Shown: positions 9,045 through 18,553 of the stretch, piece after piece
How the letters are laid out: each line of letters opens with the position of its first letter
Numbering within the stretch: position 1 is the first letter of the stretch
The notes under the pieces: generated by a model
Databases searched by the model: none
Told to the model about the DNA's origin: nothing
What the model saw: the letters and a program-made list of their open reading frames with translations, nothing else
Position numbers and translations under genes: made by a program
NCBI GenBank assembly: GCA_902608975.1
Contig: CACLQI010000004.1
Coordinates: 1-64,000, forward strand
Direction: 5' to 3'
Length of the DNA stretch: 64,000 nucleotides
From: an uncultured Pelagibacteraceae bacterium
GTDB lineage: Bacteria; Pseudomonadota; Alphaproteobacteria; Pelagibacterales; Pelagibacteraceae

Positions 9045-10070
9045 CTATGACTTAGTTAAAGATTTTTGTAATTCTTTATTTGTAATATATCCTTTAACAT
9101 TTCCTTGTTTATCAACTACCTCACAGTTAGCATTAGTACAAACAACTTGAGGTAAAAACTCTTCAATAAATTGATCTTCTTGAACTTTAACAAGGTTTTT
9201 TTTGTCAACCCCATTTGATTCATTTGCAGACTTCATAATAATTTTAGCTTTGATAACTTTTGCTCTATTTACGTCTTTAACAAACGCAGTTACATATTCA
9301 TCAGCAGGGTTCATTATAATATCAACTGGTGTTCCCACTTGTACTAATCTGCCACCGTTTAATATTCCTATGTGGTCTCCTAATCTTAAAGACTCATCAA
9401 GATCATGAGTAATAAATACTATTGTTTTTTTTAATTCACTTTGTAAATCCATTAGTTGTTTTTGCATGTCACTTCTAATCAAAGGATCCAATGCAGAAAA
9501 AGCTTCGTCCATTAACATTATATCTGTATTAGTAGCTAAAGCTCTCGCAAGGCCAACCCTTTGCTGCATTCCACCAGACAATTGATTTGGATATTGATGT
9601 TCAAATCCATTTAAACCTACAGCTTCAATTTTTTCCATTGCGGTTTTGTTTCTTTCTTCTGGTTTTTGACCTTGAACTTCAAGACCGTATCCAACATTTT
9701 CCATAACTGTTTTGTGAGGAAATAAACCAAATCTTTGAAATACCATACTCATTTTATGTCTTCTAAACTCAATTAATTGTTTTTGATCTAAATCCATAAC
9801 ATTTGTTCCTTCTACAGAAACTACTCCTGATGTTGGATCTATTAATCTATTAATATGACGTATTAGTGTAGATTTTCCTGAACCAGACAAACCCATACAA
9901 ACAAAAGTTTCACCTTCTTCAATAGATAGTGATACATCGTCAAGACCAACAGTGTGTCCAGTTTTTTCTAAGATTTCTTCTTTTGTTGCTCCATCCTTAA
10001 CCATTGGAAGAACTTTTGATGGTTGATCACCAAAAATTTTATATACGTTTTTTATTTCAATTTTGCTCAT
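9045..10070 (-). CDS. proV: Glycine betaine/proline betaine ABC transporter ATP-binding protein
   Basis: GLSGSGKSTLIRHINRLIDPTSG; LSGGMQQRVGLARALA; C-terminal CBS-like region. Confidence 0.9.
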   Translation of the reverse strand: MSKIEIKNVYKIFGDQPSKVLPMVKDGATKEEILEKTGHTVGLDDVSLSIEEGETFVCMGLSGSGKSTLIRHINRLIDPTSGVVSVEGTNVMDLDQKQLIEFRRHKMSMVFQRFGLFPHKTVMENVGYGLEVQGQKPEERNKTAMEKIEAVGLNGFEHQYPNQLSGGMQQRVGLARALATNTDIMLMDEAFSALDPLIRSDMQKQLMDLQSELKKTIVFITHDLDESLRLGDHIGILNGGRLVQVGTPVDIIMNPADEYVTAFVKDVNRAKVIKAKIIMKSANESNGVDKKNLVKVQEDQFIEEFLPQVVCTNANCEVVDKQGNVKGYITNKELQKSLTKS

Positions 10071-10077
10071 ATTTTTT

Positions 10078-11100
10078 TTATAAAATTAATTTTTTTTTAT
10101 TATGTGTTCTTGCTTGAATTTTTTCTCCATAAGATTGTGTAATTCTATCGAATATAATAGCAAGCAATACAATTGCAATGCCTGCTTCTGTAGCCATACC
10201 TACATTTAATTGTTGTAGTCCAAGCAATACTTCGTCACCAATTCCCCTTGTTCCTATCATTGATGCAATTACTACCATAGCTAGTGACATCATTGTACAT
10301 TGGTTAACTCCTTGCATTATATTAGGTAGTGCCAACGGTAATTGTACTCCCCATAATTTTTGTTTTTTACTTGCACCAAAAGCTTCAGCTGCTTCAACAA
10401 CTTCTGTATCAACCAATCTAATTCCAAGGTCAGTTAATCTTATTAAAGGAGGAACAGCATAAACAAATATAGCAAAAATTGCTGGTACAGCTCCCAAACC
10501 AAATAATAATATTCCTGGAATTAAGTAACAAAAACTAGGAATAGTTTGCATTAAATCTAAAACTGGCAATATAGCATTTCTTACTTTTTTATTTCTTGCC
10601 ATCATAATTCCTACAGGAATTCCTATTATTAAACAAAGGAGCATTCCTATAACAACTATACAAGTTGTCATTATACATTTATCCCAGTATCTAGGGCTAA
10701 GAAAACCAAGAAAGAAAACGCAAAATGCAACCATAATTGTTGTTCCTGTATTTCTTCCGCTTACAAAATAACAAAGAACAATTACAGATATCATTAATAC
10801 TGGCCAAGGTAATGCAACCATGAAATTTTTCATATCCGTATAAAGACCAAGTAGAAAATTATTAATTCCCTCGAAAAACATTCCATACTCTTTTATAAGT
10901 TTATCAAAACCTTCATTTAAGAATGGCATCAATGGTAGATCTAGCCATTTAGGCCAGTTTCCTAACCATGACGGATCAGTAAATAAAATTGAAACACTTT
11001 CAGGTCTATATTTTGAAGTTGTGTATGCAACAACAACCATAGCAATAAATGCTATTAGATAAATTAAATTAAAATATTTTTTGTACTTCTCCATTAACAC
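10078..11100 (-). CDS. proW: Glycine betaine ABC transporter permease
   Basis: PVLDLMQTIPSFCYLIPGILLFGLG; VVEAAEAFGASKKQKLWGVQLPLALPNIMQGVNQ. Confidence 0.9.
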   Translation of the reverse strand: MLMEKYKKYFNLIYLIAFIAMVVVAYTTSKYRPESVSILFTDPSWLGNWPKWLDLPLMPFLNEGFDKLIKEYGMFFEGINNFLLGLYTDMKNFMVALPWPVLMISVIVLCYFVSGRNTGTTIMVAFCVFFLGFLSPRYWDKCIMTTCIVVIGMLLCLIIGIPVGIMMARNKKVRNAILPVLDLMQTIPSFCYLIPGILLFGLGAVPAIFAIFVYAVPPLIRLTDLGIRLVDTEVVEAAEAFGASKKQKLWGVQLPLALPNIMQGVNQCTMMSLAMVVIASMIGTRGIGDEVLLGLQQLNVGMATEAGIAIVLLAIIFDRITQSYGEKIQARTHNKKKLIL

Positions 11101-11108
11101 TTCCTAAA

Positions 11109-11140
11109 AATACTAAGAGCCCTTGCGGGCTCTTAGTATT
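11109..11140 (-). terminator. Hairpin + U-tract between proX and proW (minus-strand transcript)
   Basis: aatactaagagccc / gggctcttagtatt, perfect 14-bp stem, 4-nt loop; T-run on the minus strand. Confidence 0.8.
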
Positions 11141-11157
11141 AATAATTGTTTTAAAAA

Positions 11158-12183
11158 TTAAAGCGAAGCTTTAACTTTTTTAGCAACATCTGCAGGGACC
11201 CATTTAGTCCAAACGCTAGATCCTTTTAAAAAGTTCTTAGCAGTTGCTTCCATATCTCCACCTGATTCATCCATATAAAAAGCAAGTGATTTGTTTACCT
11301 CAGGAGTAGGCAAAGTGTATGCTTTTACAAAGTCAATAACCGGTTTATTAGCTGGATTATTAGCAAAAGTAGTTGATGCAGATTTTGTTAAAGCCATATC
11401 TACGTATGCACTTGCACAAGTTTTTGTGTATGCATCTGGGCCATCAGCTTTAATCTTCTCAACAACAGCCATCATTTCAGTCCAACATTTATTATCATAA
11501 GCAGGTTCTTTAAGTTGAACTAAATCAACTTTTCCCATTAAACCTGTTGGTGTCCAGTAGTAAGAAAATACTGGCTTACCCTTTTTAAATGCACCAGCAA
11601 TTGCTGCATCTAAAGCACCACCAGAACCAGGATCAAAGTTAGTATAGTATTTATCTAGACCATAAACTTTGTGCTTAACTAAATTAATAGTGTAGCAAGT
11701 CCATCCAGAAATACAGCTTGTCATTCGTCCTTTCCCAGGAGCTTCTGGGTCAGCAAATAATTTTGCTATTTCTGGCTTCATCATATCTTCAACACTTACC
11801 AAGCCATATTTGTCTGCTGTAGGCTTATCTACATAAAAACCTTGAGTAGATGACGGAGTATTAACTCCAAGTTCAACAATTTTACCTGCTGCTACAGCTT
11901 CTTCATGCATTTGAACAATATTATCTCTCCAAACTTCAGTTATAATATCAAGCTGTTGATCGTAGTGAGCAGCCATAATAGGACTAGTACTACCTTTAGT
12001 TACTTCTACTTGGCAGCCATATCCTTTTTCAAGTATATAACCAACAATAGCTGTATGAACGTTAGCACTATCCCAGTCGAAATCTCCCAAATGTACTTTA
12101 CAAGCAGCATTAGCACTTGTTGTGCCTAATGATGTAACCGCTATAAAAGCAATTGAAAGAAATAGTTTTTTTAGAAATCTCAT
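11158..12183 (-). CDS. proX: Glycine betaine ABC transporter substrate-binding protein
   Basis: Signal peptide; OpuAC-type protein (VHLGDFDWDSANVHTAIVGYILE...). Confidence 0.88.
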   Translation of the reverse strand: MRFLKKLFLSIAFIAVTSLGTTSANAACKVHLGDFDWDSANVHTAIVGYILEKGYGCQVEVTKGSTSPIMAAHYDQQLDIITEVWRDNIVQMHEEAVAAGKIVELGVNTPSSTQGFYVDKPTADKYGLVSVEDMMKPEIAKLFADPEAPGKGRMTSCISGWTCYTINLVKHKVYGLDKYYTNFDPGSGGALDAAIAGAFKKGKPVFSYYWTPTGLMGKVDLVQLKEPAYDNKCWTEMMAVVEKIKADGPDAYTKTCASAYVDMALTKSASTTFANNPANKPVIDFVKAYTLPTPEVNKSLAFYMDESGGDMEATAKNFLKGSSVWTKWVPADVAKKVKASL

Positions 12184-12359
12184 GAATTTCCCCCTTATGT
12201 TTAGTTTAAACTAGCCACATTAAAACTTGATACGTCGAAAAAAACAACCTTAATTAAGATTGATATGGGTCAATAAACTGAGAAAAAACTATATAAAATA
12301 CTTAGATTCAATTATAAATTGAATTGAAATCAAAATAAAATAAAATAACAATTGTTATT

Positions 12360-13487
12360 ATGTCAGTAGAAATTTCTAAAGTATCAAAGAATGGTTCAGC
12401 ATTAAATGTTGAATGGAGCGATGGAGAAAAAAGTAATTTTAATTTTTTGTGGTTAAGAGACAATTGTCCAACCGCTCATGATAAAGACTCAAGACATAGA
12501 ATGTTTAATATACTTGAAGTTTCAACGAATATCGAACCTAAGACATACAAGATTAATGAAGACGGAAAATTAGAAATAGCATGGAGCGAAGGAGATCATA
12601 CAAGTTTTTATGATCAAGAATGGCTTAGGAAAAATTGTTACACTATAAACAATAATAAAAAATATGTTTCTCCTTATCAATTATGGGATAGTTCTTTGCA
12701 AGAAAATTTAAAATCTATTAGCGTTGATCATGACGAAATTATTAATTCTGATGAAGGATTAATAAAATGGCTAGAACTTTTACATTACAAGGGAATTGCA
12801 ATTGTAAAAAATACACCAGTTGAAAAAGAGTCTGCATTCCCAGTTTTAAATAGAATAAGTCATACAAGAGAAACTTTTTTCAAAACACCCTTTGAAGTTA
12901 TAAATGTTCCAAAACCAAATAATTCAGCATATACTGCGCATGCTCTTAGAAATCATATGGATTTACCATGGTTTGAAAATCCTCCAGGGTATCAATTTCT
13001 CCACTGTTTAATAAATTCAGCAGAAGGTGGAAATTCCTCAGCTGTAGATGCTTTTACAGTTGCTGATTACCTAAGAAAAAATGAAAAAAAAATTTTTGAA
13101 ACTTTAGTTAACGTACCTCTTAAATTTAGAGATAAAGATTATACTCAAGACGCACATAGAAGTTTTTATGGTACAGCAATTTCTTTAACTAAAGATGGAG
13201 ATTATAATGATATTAGATTCAGTGTAGCTACTATGGACGCATTAGATTGCCACCCTGACATTATGGATAAAGTTTATAAAGCTCACCATAGGTTTGGAAA
13301 TCTTTTACACGATGAACGATTCCAGATAAAATTTAGACTTGAGCCTGGAGATATTTTTTCATTTAATAATAGAAGAATTTTACATGGTAGAACAGAATTT
13401 AATCCAAATTCAGGTCATAGACATTTACAAGGCTATTATATGGATAGAGACGAAATTATAGGAAGATTAAGTTTTTTAAAAAAGTAA
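12360..13487 (+). CDS. Gamma-butyrobetaine hydroxylase/TmpA-like Fe(II)/2OG dioxygenase
   Basis: FLWLRDNCPT, HALRNHMDLPWFENPPGYQFLHC (HxD), NNRRILHGRTEF distal His. Confidence 0.85.
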   Translation: MSVEISKVSKNGSALNVEWSDGEKSNFNFLWLRDNCPTAHDKDSRHRMFNILEVSTNIEPKTYKINEDGKLEIAWSEGDHTSFYDQEWLRKNCYTINNNKKYVSPYQLWDSSLQENLKSISVDHDEIINSDEGLIKWLELLHYKGIAIVKNTPVEKESAFPVLNRISHTRETFFKTPFEVINVPKPNNSAYTAHALRNHMDLPWFENPPGYQFLHCLINSAEGGNSSAVDAFTVADYLRKNEKKIFETLVNVPLKFRDKDYTQDAHRSFYGTAISLTKDGDYNDIRFSVATMDALDCHPDIMDKVYKAHHRFGNLLHDERFQIKFRLEPGDIFSFNNRRILHGRTEFNPNSGHRHLQGYYMDRDEIIGRLSFLKK

Positions 13488-13489
13488 AA

Positions 13490-14134
13490 CTATAAGTTTT
13501 CAAAAATAAGATTTTTATTATTGTATTTATTTCTAATTTCCTTACTTTTCGCAGTATAATAGTAAATTGGTTTATTGATAATATTTAATTTTTTTTTTGA
13601 TAAAAATTTTTTTTCCATTACGAGTATATTTATATACTTTAATCTACTTTTATTTATAATTTTCTGAATAGAGCTAGTTGATACAAAACATAGTCCTAAA
13701 GTAATTCTTTTTTTAAGTTTATAAATATTTTTAATATTATTTTCATTAAATGAAGTAATGCTGAAAGATTTTAATTTTTTAGTTTGATCAATCAATTGAG
13801 ATAAATTTTTTTTAGAAAAAGCAGATTTAATTTCTAACATTAGATAATGCTTATTTTTTGCTATACTTATTAATTCTTTTAGTTCAGGCACGTAATATCC
13901 AAATTTTTTTGCTATTTTGTTGATCTCATTAAAATCAAGATTTTTTATCAATTTATTAATTTTGAATTTTTTTTTTAAATTAAAATCATGAAAACATATG
14001 ATTTTGTTGTCTTTTGTAGTATGTAGATCTGTTTCAATACCAAATTTTTTTTTAAAACAATATTTAAATGCAGGAAGAGTATTTTCCTTAAATTTTTTTT
14101 TAGCTAATCCTCTATGGATTATTGAATGAGCCAT
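13490..14134 (-). CDS. Glycerophosphodiester phosphodiesterase (GDPD)
   Basis: HRGLAKKKFKENTLPAFKYCFKKKFGIETDLHTTKDNKIICFHD. Confidence 0.8.
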   Translation of the reverse strand: MAHSIIHRGLAKKKFKENTLPAFKYCFKKKFGIETDLHTTKDNKIICFHDFNLKKKFKINKLIKNLDFNEINKIAKKFGYYVPELKELISIAKNKHYLMLEIKSAFSKKNLSQLIDQTKKLKSFSITSFNENNIKNIYKLKKRITLGLCFVSTSSIQKIINKSRLKYINILVMEKKFLSKKKLNIINKPIYYYTAKSKEIRNKYNNKNLIFENL

Positions 14135-14143
14135 TTAATATTA

Positions 14144-15574
14144 TTACTTCCAACCTGTAATAGTTTTTACCTCAAGGTATTCTTCAAGACCCCAATTACC
14201 ACCTTCACGACCATTTCCAGATTGTCTGTAGCCTCCAAATGGGGTTCCAGGGTCAGCACCATTACCATTAATATATACGCAGCCAGACCTTAATTTTTTA
14301 GCAACTCTTTTTGCTTTTTCTTTATCTTCTGTTTGTAGATAATTACCAAGGCCATATTCAGTTTCATTTGTAATTGATATTGCTTCTTCTTCAGTTTCAA
14401 ATGGAATTATTGAAAGAACTGGTCCAAAGATTTCTTTTTTTGCTATCTGCATACTATTTGTAACATCAGTGAATATAGTTGGTTTAATAAAATAACCTTT
14501 ATTTAAACCACTTGGAAGTTCCGGGCCACCTGCTGCAAGTGTTGCTCCTTCATTAATACCATCTTTAATCAAATTAATTATTTTATCATACTGAATTTTT
14601 GAAACTACTGGTCCTATGTGATCTCCTTTTTTTGAAGCAATATTTACTTTAATTTTATTAGCCTCATCTGTTGCTTCTCTAACAGCTCTTTCATAAATAG
14701 ATTTTTCTACAAGCATTCTTGTTGGTGCGTCACATGATTGTCCAGAATTACTCATTACATTTCTAATTCCATCTCTCACTGCATCAGGGTAGGAGTCTGC
14801 AAAAACAATATTTCCACCTTTACCACCTAACTCTAAACAAACCCTCTTAATTGTATTAGCAGCATTTTTTGTAATTAATTTTCCTGCTCTTGTTGAACCA
14901 GTGAAAGAAACCATATCGATGTCAGGATGACCAGATATTTGTGTTCCAACTCCAGCTCCATCTCCATTTACTAAATTAAAAACTCCAGCAGGAAAACCTA
15001 CTTCATCAATCATTTCAGCGAATAACATTGCTGAGATTGGAGCTATTTCAGATGGCTTAAGTATCATAGTGCAGCCAGTTGCGAAAGCAGGAATTACCTT
15101 TAATGCTATTTGATTTATCGGCCAATTCCAGGGAGTAATTAAACCACACACTCCTATTGGTTCACGAGTTATATGATTATTAGACTTAGAGTTAAAATGT
15201 TCTTCAAATTCAAATTCTTTTAATCTTAATATGAAATCCTCCAAATGGGCTTGTCCTGATGCAGTATGTGTTGAGGTTGCAAAATCAATGGGTGATCCCA
15301 TCTCCATTGACATCGCTTCAGCCATCTCATTAAATCTTTTTTTATAAATTTTTAGCAGTTTTTCCAAAAGACTTATTTTTTCTTCTTTTGAGATTTCTTT
15401 CCAATTAACAAAAGCATTTTTTGCTGCTTCTACCGCTGTATCAGTATCTTCTTTAGAACCAAGCGTAATAATAGCAAAGGCTTCTTCGTTAGATGGATTA
15501 ATTACTTCAAAGTCATTTGATTTAAAGGGCTTTACCCATTTACCATTTATATAAAAATTTCTTTTATCAAGCAT
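14144..15574 (-). CDS. NAD-dependent aldehyde dehydrogenase
   Basis: TPWNWPINQIALKVIPAFATGCTMILKPSE, FTGSTRAGK, LELGGKGGNIV, NSGQSCDAPTRM. Confidence 0.9.
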   Translation of the reverse strand: MLDKRNFYINGKWVKPFKSNDFEVINPSNEEAFAIITLGSKEDTDTAVEAAKNAFVNWKEISKEEKISLLEKLLKIYKKRFNEMAEAMSMEMGSPIDFATSTHTASGQAHLEDFILRLKEFEFEEHFNSKSNNHITREPIGVCGLITPWNWPINQIALKVIPAFATGCTMILKPSEIAPISAMLFAEMIDEVGFPAGVFNLVNGDGAGVGTQISGHPDIDMVSFTGSTRAGKLITKNAANTIKRVCLELGGKGGNIVFADSYPDAVRDGIRNVMSNSGQSCDAPTRMLVEKSIYERAVREATDEANKIKVNIASKKGDHIGPVVSKIQYDKIINLIKDGINEGATLAAGGPELPSGLNKGYFIKPTIFTDVTNSMQIAKKEIFGPVLSIIPFETEEEAISITNETEYGLGNYLQTEDKEKAKRVAKKLRSGCVYINGNGADPGTPFGGYRQSGNGREGGNWGLEEYLEVKTITGWK

Positions 15575-15595
15575 AATTTATTATTAACATATTAT

Positions 15596-16537
15596 TTAAA
15601 TTTCATATCCTTTTTCTTCTTTTTCATTATCAATTAATTCATCAGGAAATCCAGAAGCTCTAAAGTCTAGGCCAAATTTATCTTCAAGCCTTTTAACTAC
15701 CATTGATGACCACGCCCTGGAACCATATTTCTTTTTTGCGTCTTTAAATATATCTAATACAAATGGTGATATTTCCAATGGTGTATTAAGTTTTTTTGAA
15801 AGTTGGTTAAAAAGATTCATATCTTTTTGAACTAAATCCATTGTAAAATTAATATTATATGATCCGTTTAAGATCACCTGACTTTCAGTTTCATGAACAA
15901 AGGAGTTACCTGAAGAAACAGCAATTCCTTTAAAAGTTTTATTAAGATTTAATTTAGATTTTTTAGCTATCGTCCATGCTTCTCCAAGAGCAGCCAAATG
16001 AACAGATGCTAAATAGTTTGTAATTACCTTTAAAATTGAAGCAGTTCCAAGTTCTCCAGTATGAAGAATCTTTCTTCCCATTGTGGTTAAAACTGGTAAA
16101 ATTTTTTCAAAACTTGCTCTTTCTCCACCAACAAAAATAGCGATATTACCTGTTGCTGCTCTATGACATCCACCACTAACTGGACCATCTAGAGGAATGG
16201 CTTCTTTATTTGAAACCAGTTTACCCAGCCTTTTAACTTCAGACTCGTCAGTTGTACTCATCTCCAACCAAATTTTATTTTTTGAAAGACCATTAATTAC
16301 ACCTTCTTTTGACTCCATTACCTCTGCGCATATTTCAGGTGAAGGTAGACAAGTTATAATTAATTCAGTTTGTTCTGTTAATTCTTTCGCAGTATTGGCG
16401 ATCTTTGCACCTTTATTTTTAAAATCATTTGTTAAGCTTTTCTCTAAATCTCTTACAGTTAAATCAAACTTATTTCTCAACAAACTGCTTGCTAATTTAC
16501 CTCCAACATTTCCAAGTCCTATAAATCCTATTTTCAT
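15596..16537 (-). CDS. 3-hydroxyisobutyrate dehydrogenase-family NAD(P) oxidoreductase
   Basis: IGFIGLGNVGGKLASSL; DGPVSGGCHRAATGNIAIFVGG; NYLASVHLAALGEA. Confidence 0.85.
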   Translation of the reverse strand: MKIGFIGLGNVGGKLASSLLRNKFDLTVRDLEKSLTNDFKNKGAKIANTAKELTEQTELIITCLPSPEICAEVMESKEGVINGLSKNKIWLEMSTTDESEVKRLGKLVSNKEAIPLDGPVSGGCHRAATGNIAIFVGGERASFEKILPVLTTMGRKILHTGELGTASILKVITNYLASVHLAALGEAWTIAKKSKLNLNKTFKGIAVSSGNSFVHETESQVILNGSYNINFTMDLVQKDMNLFNQLSKKLNTPLEISPFVLDIFKDAKKKYGSRAWSSMVVKRLEDKFGLDFRASGFPDELIDNEKEEKGYEI

Positions 16538-16595
16538 AACAACCTTTTAATTTTAGTGAATATTAAATACTTTATGATATATTTTTTTTTTAAAA

Positions 16596-17342
16596 ATGTA
16601 TTCTACAAAAATAGAACCAAAATATAAAGTAAGCTCTAATTCTAGAGTAGGTTTAATTACTTTGGCTACAGATTTTAGAATAGAGAAAGATTTTAATGAT
16701 GTTATTAAAAATATGGATATCGATCTATTTGTAAATAGAATCCATTGTTATTTTCCTTTAACAAGCGAAAATTTAATTAAAATGTCAAACACTGTCACAG
16801 AAGTTTCGAAGGATATTCTACCTAATGAAAAATTAGATTGTGTTGTTTATGGGTGTACCTCAGGAACAGTTGCTGCAGGATACGAAAATATTAAAAGCAA
16901 AATTAATCAAGCAAAACCAGAAGCCAAGGTTACAACACCAAGTACAGCAGCATTAAATGCATTAAAAAAAATGAATATTAAAAAAATATCAATTTTTACA
17001 CCATACTCAAAAGTATTAAATGATGACGTTTTAAATTATTTCAAAAAAGAAAATTTTACTATTACTTCAAACTCGTATTATGATATTACGAATGATTTAG
17101 ATATTGGGAAAGTAGATCCAGATTATTTATATGAAACTCTTTGCAATATGGATTTGGGCGAAGCAGATGCTTTGTTCGTTTCTTGTACAGCATTACCAGC
17201 TTTGTCAATAATCGATAAACTGGAAAAGAAATTAAAAAAAACTGTACTTTCTAGTAATCAAGTTTTAATTTGGGACACTTTACAAAGTATAGGCAAAACA
17301 CAATCCATTAAGGGATTTGGTAAATTGTTTAACCCAAGTTAG
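16596..17342 (+). CDS. Asp/Glu/hydantoin racemase / arylmalonate decarboxylase-family protein (EutA-like)
   Basis: RVGLITLATDFRIEKDF; two candidate catalytic Cys: YGCTSGTVAAG and VSCTALPA; directly upstream of a DoeA-like gene. Confidence 0.7.
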   Translation: MYSTKIEPKYKVSSNSRVGLITLATDFRIEKDFNDVIKNMDIDLFVNRIHCYFPLTSENLIKMSNTVTEVSKDILPNEKLDCVVYGCTSGTVAAGYENIKSKINQAKPEAKVTTPSTAALNALKKMNIKKISIFTPYSKVLNDDVLNYFKKENFTITSNSYYDITNDLDIGKVDPDYLYETLCNMDLGEADALFVSCTALPALSIIDKLEKKLKKTVLSSNQVLIWDTLQSIGKTQSIKGFGKLFNPS

Positions 17343-17344
17343 CT

Positions 17345-18511
17345 ATGTTATTTTCAAAAGAAGAGTATAAAAATAGATTAAAGAGAGTCCAAAAATCAAT
17401 GCAGAAAAAAGGCATTGAGCTTTTAATTTCTCAAGATACTAATAACATGAATTATCTAACAGGGTACGACGCTTGGTCATTTTACTATACCCAATGTGTA
17501 ATAGTTCATATAAATGCAGATGAGCCCCTATGTTTTGTAAGAGCACAAGATGCTGGTGGCGCATATATTAAAACTTACCTGAAAAGAGAAAACATAATTG
17601 TTTACGAAGAAAAATATATTCATGCATGGCCAATGCATCCTTACGATCCTTTAATTGAATTAATAAAACAAAATAAATGGGATAAATTAAATATTGGTGT
17701 TGAAATGGATAGTCATTATTTTACTGCTTATTGTTATGAAAAATTAAAACAAGGTTTGCCAAATGCAAAAATTAAAGATTCTGATAGATTGGTTAATTGG
17801 GCAAGATTAGCAAAATCTGAAGCAGAAATAAATCTTATGAAAGGTGCAGCGTTAATATCTCAACAAGCAATGAAAGTCGCTATTGAAAGTATTAATCCTG
17901 GAGTTAGACAGTGTGATGCTGTTGCTGAAATTCAAAGAGCTCTTTTTAGAGGAACACCGGAAATTGGTGGTGAATATGCAAGTATTGCAACATTATTGCC
18001 AACCGGCAAAGGAACATCAGCCTCACATCTAACTGCAACTGATGAAAAATTTGTTGAGGGAGAAGCAACAATAATTGAATTATCAGGAGTTAATAAAAGG
18101 TATCACTGTCCAATGGCAAGAACAGTTCAATTAGGAAAACCAGAACAAAAAAAAATAGATGCTATGAATGCAACTAATGAAGCGCTAGACGCAGGTATTT
18201 CCGCGACAAAACCAGGAAACACTGCAGATGATGTAGCCCAAAAGTTTTGGGGAGTTTTGGATAAATATAAAATAAAAAAAGAATCTAGGACTGGATATTC
18301 AATTGGAATTGGTTACCCACCTGATTGGGGAGAGCACACATTAAATATTTATAAAGGTGATATGACAGTATTACAACCTAACGTTTGTTTTCATATGATT
18401 GCAGTGATGCAATTTGGAGAATGGGGTGTAGAAGCTTCTGAGTCAGTACGTGTAACAGAGAATGGTAGCGAGCTATTCTGCAATTTTTCAAGAGAATTAC
18501 ATATAAAATAA
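17345..18511 (+). CDS. doeA: M24-family ectoine hydrolase (DoeA/EutD)-like
   Basis: MNYLTGYDAWSFYYTQCVIV, RAQDAGGA, SRTGYSIGIGYPPDWGEHTLNIYKGDMT, WGVEASESVRVTENG match DoeA rather than general Xaa-Pro peptidases. Confidence 0.75.
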   Translation: MLFSKEEYKNRLKRVQKSMQKKGIELLISQDTNNMNYLTGYDAWSFYYTQCVIVHINADEPLCFVRAQDAGGAYIKTYLKRENIIVYEEKYIHAWPMHPYDPLIELIKQNKWDKLNIGVEMDSHYFTAYCYEKLKQGLPNAKIKDSDRLVNWARLAKSEAEINLMKGAALISQQAMKVAIESINPGVRQCDAVAEIQRALFRGTPEIGGEYASIATLLPTGKGTSASHLTATDEKFVEGEATIIELSGVNKRYHCPMARTVQLGKPEQKKIDAMNATNEALDAGISATKPGNTADDVAQKFWGVLDKYKIKKESRTGYSIGIGYPPDWGEHTLNIYKGDMTVLQPNVCFHMIAVMQFGEWGVEASESVRVTENGSELFCNFSRELHIK

Positions 18512-18553
18512 GAACTTGAAATATACCTCCACAAATGTTTTAAAACTCTTCCT

